Origin: Ochromonas danica
Lineage: Eukaryota; Sar; Chrysophyceae; Chromulinales; Chromulinaceae
Direction: 5' to 3'
Assembly: GCA_015146655.1 (NCBI GenBank)
Contig: VKHL01000062.1
Coordinates: forward strand, 1 to 64,000
DNA: 64,000 bases
Positions 18,955 to 29,782 of this stretch are shown here, piece by piece. The position numbers and the translations under genes are program-made. The notes under the pieces were generated by a model, which had not been told where the DNA came from, ran no database searches, and worked only from the letters and a program-made list of their open reading frames with translations. Numbering within the stretch: position 1 is the stretch's first letter; each line of letters begins with the position of its first letter.

Positions 18955-21900
18955 ATGATCACCTATGGACGATTTCTTCACAATGGTCAAACTTTTACCG
19001 TCGCACTCACTGAAGGAGTGGCAGTAGAAGAATTTACTACATTATTAAAAACAATTTTTGGAATTACTCATGATATTGTTGGTATTCTTGCTGAGGTGAG
19101 TCAAATGATTTATATCAATAGAAGGCAAAAGTGGAAATTCCTCCAAATCTTGCCGTTTTCGCATTAATATTTCAAAAATTTCTGTTTTTTTTCAAATTAT
19201 TTTTCTTTTAATTTGATGAGGATGTTTTGGATGTCTCTTGAATAACAGAAAGGACTAGTAATCCCTATGTCTCTTTTGGTTAAAAATCCACAAGTAGTTC
19301 CAAATTGTGTTTGTAAATTACTCTTAGCTGGTGTCAAGGCTCCTGCTGTTACTTCGGAAGGAATCTCCACACAGACTAGCCAAGAACAACAACAACAAGA
19401 GCAAGATAATGGTAAGCACTTCCTCCCTCTTGCTCATAGTACATTGTCTCTTTCTTATTTCAACTTTATAGATGAAGATGAAGAGGCTTCCATTGAATAT
19501 GTTTCAAATGAAATTCGTAACTTTTTAATGAGTTTACGAACAAAGAATCTATTAGATACAACTCAATATCAACTATTGACTCAGTTGTTGAAACAAAATG
19601 CGTAAGTATCATCAGTTTCTTTCTCTGCTATTCTCACTTGTTTTGTGTTTGTTCGACTGTGTTGTTATAGAACTCTTCTCTTTGCTGCCTATTCTGTCGC
19701 ATTAAGTGCAAATGATTCCGAGTATTTTGCTGAAATTTGCAAAGATTTAGGTATGAGTTTAATGAGTGAACAAGGTCGTTTAGCATGTGAAGCACAAGAT
19801 GAAGTCTTGCAGATCTGTGACCAACTCTACGTCAACGAGGAGATCACAGAGAATCAGTTGCTCTATCTGCGTCACTTGGTCTTGATTCGTGATGAGTCTG
19901 TAGCTTCCCTCTATGATGACTTCCAGGAGCATAACTCGGTCTCGCTCTTAGCTGCTTCTCTGAGACATCTTGCTAATACCCATCCATTCACATCTGTGGG
20001 CTCGGGAAAGCAGTTATCATCATCTGGAAAGAAGGCATCGACTCCAACTGCCACCTCCACTACAACTGGTACCGCTACTAACCCAACGGTCCCACCTGCT
20101 GGTGGTGTGCAAAAGAGTGAGAAAGCACACAGTCTTCTGGAAGGTCTCTCTGGTGTCGTCGCTTTGATGCTTCGCGCTCGTCTGTTGACCAACACAGAGA
20201 GCACTGTCTTGTTGGAGATGATCTACCAGGAGAATGAATTCATCGTAGCAGCTTATGACCTCTACAAGAAAGATGACAACCTCGAGGATCTACAAGATAC
20301 TTTACTTCGTTGTGTGAAATTAGAGATGAGGAAACGCATTGCCGATGTCCAAGAAGCAGAGTTACACAATCAAGAAATGGATTATGAGCAAGACTTTGAA
20401 AGTGAGACGGAAGAGGATGGTGAGGTGGAAGAAGAAGAAGAAGAAAGTGATAATGATGATGTCCCAGTGCAAAAGGAGAGATCCGTGAAAGAGAGCAGCA
20501 AGCCTTCAACTGTGCCTGCGCCAGCAGCTTCGTCTCCTTCCTTTAGCTTGGATGATATCTCTTTAGAGAGCATTCTTCGCTCCTTGGGTGTGGCTAACAT
20601 CTGGCAGTCTCTTGTCCCCGAAGCTTTCATCAAGGTTGTCTTCATCGCAGTGGTTCACAAGCAATTATCCATCGACCAGGCCAAAGCTCTGTGTGATCTA
20701 TTCCATGCCAAATACGACCTTGTTCAAGCTGCTTGGGAGGTCTATGCCGTGCAGAAAGATCGTGAAGACTTCATTGACTCACTCAGACGAATTGTGCGAG
20801 ATTTGAATCTTGAGGAGATTCAGAAGGATAAAGATGTCACGAGAAAGAGTACCACCAGTACCAGTGGTGCTGGAACTCGTCCAACTTCTGCTCCTGCTGC
20901 CACCTCTGCTACTGCTAACAATACTGCTACCACTACACAGAAGAATGTGCAGGATGTTGCCGCTGCACGCAAAGCAGAAGCGTTACAAGCTGTCCAGATG
21001 GCAAAATTGCAACTGTTGGATCATTCCTTAGAGATGCTCACTAGACAAGGTTTGGTATCGTCTGATAAGAGTCAAGCTTTACTGGAGAGATACAAAGAAG
21101 GAGATGTCATGGTCGATGCTGCTATTGAGACCTATGCCAGTGATCGTGATGTGGTTGAGTTCTTGGATACTTTACAGATTCTAGCAAATAATTCTAAAGA
21201 AGATTTGGAGGATCTTGTTCGTGCCGCTCAAGACGATGATGATGAAGACGAGGAGGAGAAGGAAGAGAAGGTTCCTAGCAAGCCATCTGTGTCGTCTTCT
21301 ACTAGCAGTGATGGTCCTGGAGTATCATCTGGTGCGTCATTGTCGATTGCTGATATGGCCTTTATTCAGATCTCTGACATTGTCCAGGAGATGGCCAAGA
21401 GTGAAATGATTGGTCCTAATGTGGCGCAAGCTTTCCGTTTCCTTATCCAGAAGAGAGACCCTCGCCTTGTCAAGGCTTATGAAGCCTACTTGCAGACAAA
21501 GAATGGTGCGGACTTGGTGGACACCTTGTTGCGTATTGTCATTGCCAGTGTGGAAGGAATGACTTCAGCGGCATCATCCACTGGAGGAGCAACTGCGGGC
21601 AGTGCTACCAGCTCTGCGGGCAAAGCGACTTCCTCTCCGTCGAGTAATGAAGGTCGCACTGCCTTCCCGTCTTCCGATCAGAAGGCCGTCGTCTCTATTC
21701 TCCTTCGAGCGAAGGCTGTAAGTCCTGCCCAAGCAGTCTATCTCAACGCTCTCGCAGATGCTGGAGACCCGCGGATTCAGCGAGTCTTCTTGGATTATGA
21801 AAGTCACAAAGATATCTACCGTCTAATGGATGCGCTCAAGGACTTGTCTCCTTCTGCCACTGCTCCTTCTTCTTCTGCTGCGAAGGGAGCAGCTGGGGGC

Positions 21901-23005
21901 GCCAGCCCAGCTGTTAGCATGACAAGCAATCCTCCCAATATGAGCACAACAAGTCAGGTGGGTAGTAGTCCAACTTCTCCCGCTGGATATGATGAAGAAG
22001 GAGAAGACGATGAAGATGATGATGACGAGGAGGAGGAAGAAGATGATGACGATGAGTTGGATGACGATGATCGTGAGAATGTTGAGAACAAGTTTATCTC
22101 TGTTGTGCAATCCATGCAACTCACAGACTTGGAGACTGCAGCTTTGCGTTTGGCTATTGCCAAGGATGAGCCAGCTGTGCGTAAGGCGATCGATGCTTAC
22201 CGTTTGTCTCGCAATGAGACTGTCCTCAAGCAAGCGCTCTTGTCGGTCGCTAGAGAAACTATTCGAACTACTTTGGAAGCTGAAGAAGCCGATGAAGAGG
22301 AAGATGATGACGACGACGATGATGATGAAGAGGACAGTGATGAAGAGGAAGATGGTGATGATGACGATGGTATGTCCTCCTCCTCCATTTATAAGCACGC
22401 ATATTCAAATTAATTTAATTTCTCTTTCTTGTTTTGATGATGCAGAAGCGTACGAGTCTCTGTTGAAGCAACAGGAACAGCTGCAGTCTTCATTAGGCAG
22501 TGCTAAGTCATCGTCTGTTAACAACTCCACGTCTTCCCCTAACCCAGCAACCAGTCCACAGCGAACTTCTCCTTACAAGTCTCCTTCCTCCACTTCTCCC
22601 TACAAGACCTCTCCTTACCAAAACTATGACTATGACCAAGCTGAAGATGCAGAAGACAGTGAGGATGTAGAGCAAGATGACGAAGGGGAGCCAGACTATG
22701 TTGATGTGGGAGAGGAACAGGATGAAGGCGAGGAAGAAGATGGTGATTCGAATAGCGAAGGCCTGACATCCAAGGCTGCTCGCAGACATGTCTTCCCTAT
22801 CCTTGTCGATGAGCTGGTCAAAGAGTCTCTGCTTGGACAGCAAGCAGCTAATGTGGTTATGAGGTTGTTCCAACAAGAGAGCGCAGATCTCACCGCTGCG
22901 CTGGATGTCTATGATCGTGATCACAACATGGCTGGATTGGTCGATGCCTTGCATATTATTGTGCAAAACAACTCGGCCAAGTCAAGTCCCAGTTCATCGA
23001 AATAA
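18955..23005 (+). CDS. PB1/ubiquitin-like N-terminus plus ~9 helical repeats, acidic linkers
   Basis: Five exons with consistent phases: 18955-19095, 19249-19411, 19472-19601, 19671-22369 and 22446-23005, giving 1230 residues. Residues 1 to about 80 (MITYGRFLHNGQTF onward) look like a PB1- or ubiquitin-like fold. After this, a unit of about 46 residues recurs some nine times with the approximate pattern QAxxLxxLxxxxDxxVxxAYxxYxxxxDxxxLxDTLxxIV. Examples are VAAYDLYKKDDNLEDLQDTL, VQAAWEVYAVQKDREDFIDSL and LTAALDVYDRDHNMAGLVDAL. The repeats are joined by long Ser/Thr/Ala-rich and Asp/Glu-rich linkers. I know no named family with this repeat. A scaffold or adaptor role is inferred from architecture only. 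The third exon is short and the last ends in TAA. Confidence 0.85.
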
Positions 23006-23317
23006 AGAACAACGATGATAATGAGAGTGAGTGTTCTCCGCGCTGCAGCTTCTTTCTGCAGCTTTGAATCTCTGTCTATTTGTCAACCTTCCCGCCTTCA
23101 TACTGTGCCTCCTTTGACTTACAGAGTTCTCCCATACGCTGCTGTTCATTGTTGATTATATCTGAGCAATGCCTACTATTTAAATGGTGTGTGGTGACTG
23201 CGTCTGTCTTATTAAAGAAATTCTTGATAAGAAATATTCTCCCTAAAAGACGGAATGTTTTTTCTTTTCAACATCAATATAATTACCACTGCACTTATCC
23301 CATCACTACAATAGTAT
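23006..23317. other. Convergent 3' region
   Basis: About 310 bases between the stop codons of the helical-repeat gene and MCM7. 3' UTR-like, with no gene seen. Confidence 0.5.
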
Positions 23318-26206
23318 TTAGGAGAAATAGAGATCGATATGAGTGTGTGCAGGGTCAACTTTGAGCACACCAATAGCTTGATAATCGCTCAGACATCTGT
23401 GTAACTGCTGGATGGTAAAGCCCTTCTTAAGGACCGTCGCTTCTACCTGAGCGTAGGTCAGCACCACCTCCTCCTCCAACACTTGTCGTCCCCTACCAGT
23501 CGCTAACTCTTTGATCACTGCAAAGATAGCGCTGCTGCTATCTTCTTCACCACCTCTTCCTCCACCAGCGCCTCCTGTGCCTGTTTGGCCGTAAAGTACA
23601 TCAGTCAATGAAGCCTTGGAGGCGTGAGTTAGCCGAATAGCTTCGTCAACGTCCTGTGCACTGATCAGTCGGTCCAACCGTAGCCGTGCAAGAGCCTGAG
23701 ACAAACGCAATATGGAGAGGAGTTGGCGAGGAGTCATTACAGCCTGATCCAATAAGCCCTTGGTATTGTTTGTGCTGGAAGAAGAGTTAGCATTCGTTCG
23801 CAAAGAGACATAAGCCTCGACGATATAATCAGTGAGATGAGGAGGCACGGAAGGTTCAAAGGTCTTTGCCAAAGCTATATATTGCTTGAAAACCTCTTGG
23901 CTAAGCGCATCGTCATCTCTCTCACCTAATTCTCCTCCAGCACCCTGACTTGTGAGGTGTTTGTGAACATGAAGGACATGCTTTGACAGAGCGAGATCTT
24001 TCTGATAATCGTTGCGATCAAGCAAAAGGAAAACAAGATCAAAACGAGAAAGCAAGGAAGAGGGCAAATCGATATTCTCAGAGATGGACTTTCGAAGATT
24101 ATAGCGACCATAAAGAGGGTTTGCAGCCGCCAAGACGGAGGTGCGAGCATTTAGAGAGGCTGTAATGCCGCCCTTTGCTGCGCGACAGAAAACATGACGA
24201 AACAACGGTAAATACATTCGAATTTGCAGCAATAAGTGAATCGTGAAAAGCTTACCAATAGAGACCGTCTGTTGCTCCATCACTTCATGAATGCCAGTTC
24301 GATCAGTTTCATTCATCTTATCAAACTCGTCAATACAGCAAATCCCTTTATCTGCCAGCACCAAAGCGCCAGCCTCCAAGGCTAATTCTCCGCTCACAGT
24401 ATCTCTGATTAGTGCAGCAGTGAGACCAGCACTCGAAGACCCTTTCCCAGTGGTATAAACCCCTCTGGGAGCTATGCTCGACACATAACGCAGAAGTTGA
24501 GACTTGGCAACACCTGGATCACCCACAAGAAGGAGGTTGACATCTCCACGAATCCTCATTCCATCTGCCATGTCCCTATATTCCGGTTGATTGTCAATAA
24601 TCACTTCGGCATCTGAAAGCGTAGTTCAATGAATGATATCTATCTCACCTAGTTACACCTCCAACTAGTTGTAACAAAAGAGCTTTCTTCACATCTTCAT
24701 GGCCAAAGATCTCAGGCGCTACATAGCGAATAATAACAAAACCAATTAGTATAATTTGTTGACTTGCATATTCCCTGGGTTCACTTTACCTACCAATAGC
24801 GCGTGCCAAACGAGAGTATGGATCGACATCTCTCGCAATCCGTCTCACAGCATCAGCAATCTGACCACCGCCAGTCTCGCCAATCATTTGAATCATCTCT
24901 TGGTAATTAAGTCTTTGCTTTTGTATATTCATGGCAAGAAGATAGGTATCTGTCTGTAAACCAGCCTGCATTCCTTTGAATCCGCCATATCGAATAGGCA
25001 AGAAGATGGCAGCAACAGTGATGATTTCCCCTGGCCCTGCTTGTCGGGTAGCTTGTCCTAAGCAATGCAATAAGACAGAGCGTGGGACATGACCAACAGG
25101 TAGTTGATCAGGTAGCTCTTGAAGGCGAAGTTCCTGGTGACGAAGGAACTTGGATCCACGAGTTTGTAAAGTCAGTTTACCTCCACCTTGAGAGGCAGAC
25201 TGTTGATTTCCACGGTGTTCTTGGCATCGCTGAGATGGACAAGCTGTCAGCGGCATAAAGGAAGGTCCAGAGACCTCCTGGAATACTTCACTACCACAGA
25301 CTTCGCAGGTGTAGGTCACCACTTGGCAATGGGGGCGAACCAAGGATGCTCTTGTGACGAGTCCCTTAATGTAGACCAGATGACCAATATCCTCAGCATG
25401 AATATCACGCAGTGAACGAGGCTTTGAAGAAGTTAAAGGTAAGAAGATGACTTGATATCTTCTTAACAAGGATTTTGGTAAATCAGATCCGCCATTCTCA
25501 ATCACTCGACCAGCCCGCTGCAAAGCAGCAATTCGTTGCATCTATTAATCATTCATGACCAGGACAGAATAGAATATGATTATGACCATGACAGAGAGAG
25601 AGAAGGCGATGTGATGCAAAATACTGAAAGATACCACACTTCTTCAGTTTCTTTCAGTTTCGACGAAGTGCAAACATATGCAGTCACATAGAGAGAGGGG
25701 GGAGGTGTCATACCTCAATGACATCGACGACATCGTGTGTGAGGTAAGGATTGCTAGGAGGAGGCAAGAGAGTATCGGCCACTTCTTCGAAATAGCGAAT
25801 ATAACGCAAGGTATTCCTCAAGATGTTGCTCACAAAGTCTTGGTCATTATTCATCTAATAAGATCATTCGCATTTAAGAGAATAACAACCAATTAGCCAG
25901 CAGTTGAGACAAGACTGGTCCAGTGGGATGCAATGCAGAGATGATGCTTCTTACAGTGATTATGTCATCCAAAGCTATCGGTAACTCTTGGACCTCTCGA
26001 TTGGCTATAGATTGCTAGAGAAGGAGAGAGCACAGGTAGTGGGTAAGAGAGTACCATTCAATCATGATCTCATATCAGCGCCTCACCAAAATGTTGATGT
26101 ACTTCTTGTCACCTGTCATGTCGCGGTAATTCTCCAACAGCTCATGACATTTTACTTTCTCCTTGGCAGGATCAGGAAGATCGTTATTGAACCTCCCCAG
26201 CGACAT
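23318..26206 (-). CDS. MCM7: MCM7, replicative helicase subunit
   Basis: Seven exons with consistent phases: 26206-26087, 26014-25955, 25854-25714, 25541-24794, 24718-24659, 24612-24256 and 24177-23318, giving 781 residues. The N-terminal domain has a C4-type zinc site ([10 protein letters not shown] ... CPSQRC). The AAA+ core has Walker [12 protein letters not shown], Walker B CIDEFDKM, sensor region [11 protein letters not shown] and arginine finger SRFD. The sequence [26 protein letters not shown]-like run and [11 protein letters not shown] identify MCM7 among the MCM paralogues. It acts in the MCM2-7 ring that unwinds DNA at replication forks. The fifth intron is only 46 bases and needs the donor GTGTAA to keep frame, since the better-looking GTGAGA nearby would shift it. 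The gene is divergent from a coiled-coil gene, with 194 bases between starts. Confidence 0.93.
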
Positions 26207-26400
26207 TATTGTGTGGACCTTTGACAAGGTAACTTAATTCTATTTCTTCTTTATCTGGATGTTGTTTAGTTTATCCATCAAAGATGGGCCAGAATTTGAA
26301 TTTGTAATCTGGACATTTAGGATTCTGGGCATTTTAGTGAATTTCGTAGTTGAGAGCCGTTGTCAGTTTTGATGTTGGATGTTTGAATGAAATTGATGAA

Positions 26401-29145
26401 ATGAGCAAACATGATGGAATGTTCAATGAATATGACGATGATGATAATGAGATCGGTGACGATGATTTCTTGGAAAGTGAAAGCTATCGTATGCCTGTAG
26501 CAGATCACAGCTATTCCTTTCGGAACAACTTTAGCAACAAGAGGACTCAGGCAGCATCTGGGAAGACCAGGCTGAGTGGAGGAGATGGAAGAGATTCTGC
26601 AAGCCAGCAACGAGACCGCTTACGTAGTCAAAGTCAATCTTATTTCCCTGATGAAAATGACTCTTCTAGTGGCTTGGAGAAGCTGCAGGGAAAGGAAAAG
26701 GAAGAGGAGGATTTGTTTTGTCAGTGGATGGGCAAGAATCTCTCCAAGCTACTACAAGCCATGGAGCAGATGAATAGCTATATACAAGAACCCGACCTCA
26801 GCCGCAAGGTTCGCTCATACTGACTGACTCTAGTTGTCACCCTTCTGCCTCTCACGCCATGGAGTTGTTGTTTGTTACTGTAGGTGGTGGAAGTATTCTT
26901 CCAGTCGCACCGACTTCTGCCTCTCAGTCGATTATTCACCGCTGAGGGCCGTGGCTTGCCCTCCACATCCACTGCTATGAAGCGCAAGAAGAAGATTTGC
27001 GAGCACATTGTTTCGCTGGACAGAGCTTTCCAGACGCTTGCATCTTCCTCGTTGGATGTGTTGGATCGATTTAAAGAGGGCTATCTTCAACAAGTTAAAA
27101 GGATGCAAGAGACGGCAACTAATGTCACTCGTAATGCCTTGCAGGTATCAATCGCTTGTTTTCGTGCATTAGCTTGTTCTTGCGCTGAGAGTGAGCACCA
27201 ATGCACAGATGGAGCGGCGCAATGCATTGAATCAACTGTCAGCTAATGAAACCAAGCATCAAAAGGCTGTCGCTGTCTTGCAGGGCCAATATAGCGCATC
27301 TATGGAAACAATCAATGTATTGAAGGAGCGCATTGCATCTCTTGAGAAGGAAAACTCTCAACTGGAGCAACGCTTACGACAACAGGACCAGGTTCAAGAT
27401 GAAGAAAGAAGGAGGACCATTGACCAACAAGTTGATCGATATCGTCTGGACTATCAACAACGAATCGGAGAGATGAAAGTTGAAAAGAAAGAAGCGTTGG
27501 ATGGTCTCGAGAGGCGCTACGAGGTAATCGCTATCTCTAGTGGAGTTGTCGTCATTAACAACAACTACAATCTTAACTCCTTCTTCGTCGTTTCCTCCAA
27601 TAGAGAAGAATAGAAGAGTTGCAAAAGATGGAGGAGGATAAATGGAGGCGCCATTACCAGGGCGAAGCTCGGCTGCGAGAAGAGATCGATAGTTTGAAGA
27701 ACGAGCTGCAACAACGACAAGACGAGGTGGGCGAAATTTGACAGACTAACAATATGATCTCATGGTGTAGTGCCTGTTGGATGCATTTGGTACTTTGCTA
27801 CATCATAGGTATTGCAAGAGCGGTATCGACAAAGCGAACGAATGGAAGAAGTGAAAGCAAGTTATGAGGTCCAGTTACAACATCGAGCAGCAGAAGTTAG
27901 CAAAGCTGTGGCCACTATTCGAGAAGATCATCAAAAGGTGGTGCAGCACTTCGAGGTAAGCTCTACTACCATATAATAGCCGAGTCTCCACCTTCAAAAT
28001 ACAAGCTTATTGCTACGGTGTTTGACGACAACATACTTCAGGAGGAGCGACGGCGATTGTTGGTGGACCAGGAAGAGAAATTAAAAGCTGTACGACAGCA
28101 AAGAGATAGTCAACATCTGTATGAGATGGAGGCGATGAAAGAGCGATTGCTAGCTGATCATCGACGAAGACAAGTAAGAAGCCACCATTCCAACTTGTTT
28201 TTCTCCTTTTACGAGTAGATGGTTGATGTGATCTGAACAGACGGAGTTAGAAGTTCATTACCAAGAACAGATTCAGAAGATCAAAGCGCTGCATGAACAG
28301 GTACGATTTGTTCTCATCCAAACAAATAACCATGCAAATCATGTTAATGACGTGTTGGTCGCAATTAGGAATTGGGCAGACATATTCGCGAAAGCGACCG
28401 TCTGCGCAGGCTGCTTCAATCGAATGCCAACGTTAATACCACACAGCCTCCTCCACCTCCACCTCCACCTCCACCACCCTTATCGCAAGCGAGTTCGTCT
28501 TCTTCAGCGAATCCTTCGTCCGCCCCAGTTGGTGCAGGAAGTCTGGGTGGGACTGTGAAGGCTCAATTTGTTCCTTCTTCTCGCAATCAGTCAACCAATC
28601 CTTATCCGTATGCCAGTAGTTCCTCAACGCTTCGCAGGACAGCGAATTCTTCTCCATCCCCTCCGCCTCCTCCAGATAACCTCCTCTTGGAGGAAGCCAC
28701 GTTTACTGCTGAGAAAGCTGTACGTTCGATGGAAAATGACGGGAAATCCTCTCGAATATCTCCCCCAACAAGCTTTCCCTCTGCTGTGGGTGGAAATAGT
28801 CGCCGGGTCAGTGCATATCTCAGCGAATTAGAGCGGTATCTGTCAAAAGAGTACGTCGCACCATTGGCTAAGAATGACAGCTTTGGAAAAGTGGGCAGGG
28901 ATAAAGAAAGTTCTTCAGCTGCAAGGCGACGAGATCATGAAGTGGAGAAGGATGAGGAAGAGGACGCCTACTTCTTTGACTTATCTCCTGCGAGCCATTC
29001 GAGTTCACCACATCTGATCAACAATCCTTCCCTACAAGAAAATACTTATCTCAATGATAGTAGTGAGAATACCCTTCCATCTTCTCTCTTCGATCTCGCA
29101 GCAATGGCAGATGGAGGGACTGGAGAATTGGAGCTGTATGGTTAG
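26401..29145 (+). CDS. Coiled-coil protein, centrosomal type, unknown family
   Basis: Eight exons with consistent phases: 26401-26808, 26884-27144, 27209-27523, 27604-27726, 27809-27955, 28042-28173, 28241-28300 and 28369-29145, giving 740 residues. The N-terminus is acidic and disordered. A conserved-looking helical block spans LFCQWMGKNLSKLLQAMEQM to MKRKKKICEHIVSLDRAFQTL. A continuous coiled coil of about 270 residues follows, rich in Glu/Gln/Arg. The C-terminal 250 residues are disordered, with a polyproline run right after the coil. Layout and short exons resemble centrosomal or ciliary coiled-coil proteins such as the CEP112 type, but no signature proves this. The first donor (GTTCGC) is weak. 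The shared promoter with MCM7 may tie expression to the cell cycle. Confidence 0.75.
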
Positions 29146-29782
29146 TTTTGTATTTGTTGAGAATGGCTAATCCACTGCATGGAAGTATCCTCTTGTGTGC
29201 TTCCAACTGAAGTACATTCCAGACAAGAACCTTCTGCTCTATCCTTCAAGGTGAGGCGAGCTAGATGGCCAACAGCGAATGAGAACACCCTGATGAACCA
29301 TAAAGACAAAGTCACATTGTTTTAGCCTTGCAGTGATGTTCATTTGCAATAACCTTGTTAGTAAGGCCAAAGGTGAAACTTTAAAGATACTAGCCAACAA
29401 AGAGTAGTATGCAGCATCCCTCTGTAAGTCATAAGAGTATTTGGCAGCCAGGCAGTCCTTTGACGGAACTCATCAACATCAACGAGATTTTAGTTGAAAA
29501 TGCCAAACCAAAATCTGCAACCGCTGCCACGCCATTCTCGAAGTCAAGAAAGTGTGGTTGAAACTCTTCTTTTTCGAGTACCTCCCCCACCCCTTTCCTT
29601 CTCTCGCTGCCAACATTTGGCGGCCATTCCGCGTGGCCCCAGCACAGAGCAGTCTTGTCTCTACCTAATATTTCCATGCCACGACAATCAGTTAGGTCCA
29701 TTGCTCACTCCATAGAACTTCGTTGACCACCACAATCAATACTCGTATTCATCGCTTTTCCATCACACTCACGCTCTATCGA
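29146..29782. other. Intergenic region
   Basis: About 640 bases between tandem genes. Short ORFs on both strands (for example 29429-29701 minus) have no recognisable content. Probably 3' and 5' flanks. Confidence 0.45.

Noticed and set aside
21823-22398. 191-codon minus-strand ORF rich in Ile/Val/Phe
   Set aside because: Antisense of the GAT/GAA acidic runs in the helical-repeat gene. It is a codon-complement shadow.
24613-24650. A 38-base intron in MCM7 using the better-looking donor GTGAGA
   Set aside because: It would shift the frame. GTGTAA, eight bases upstream on the sense strand, keeps frame and all later motifs.
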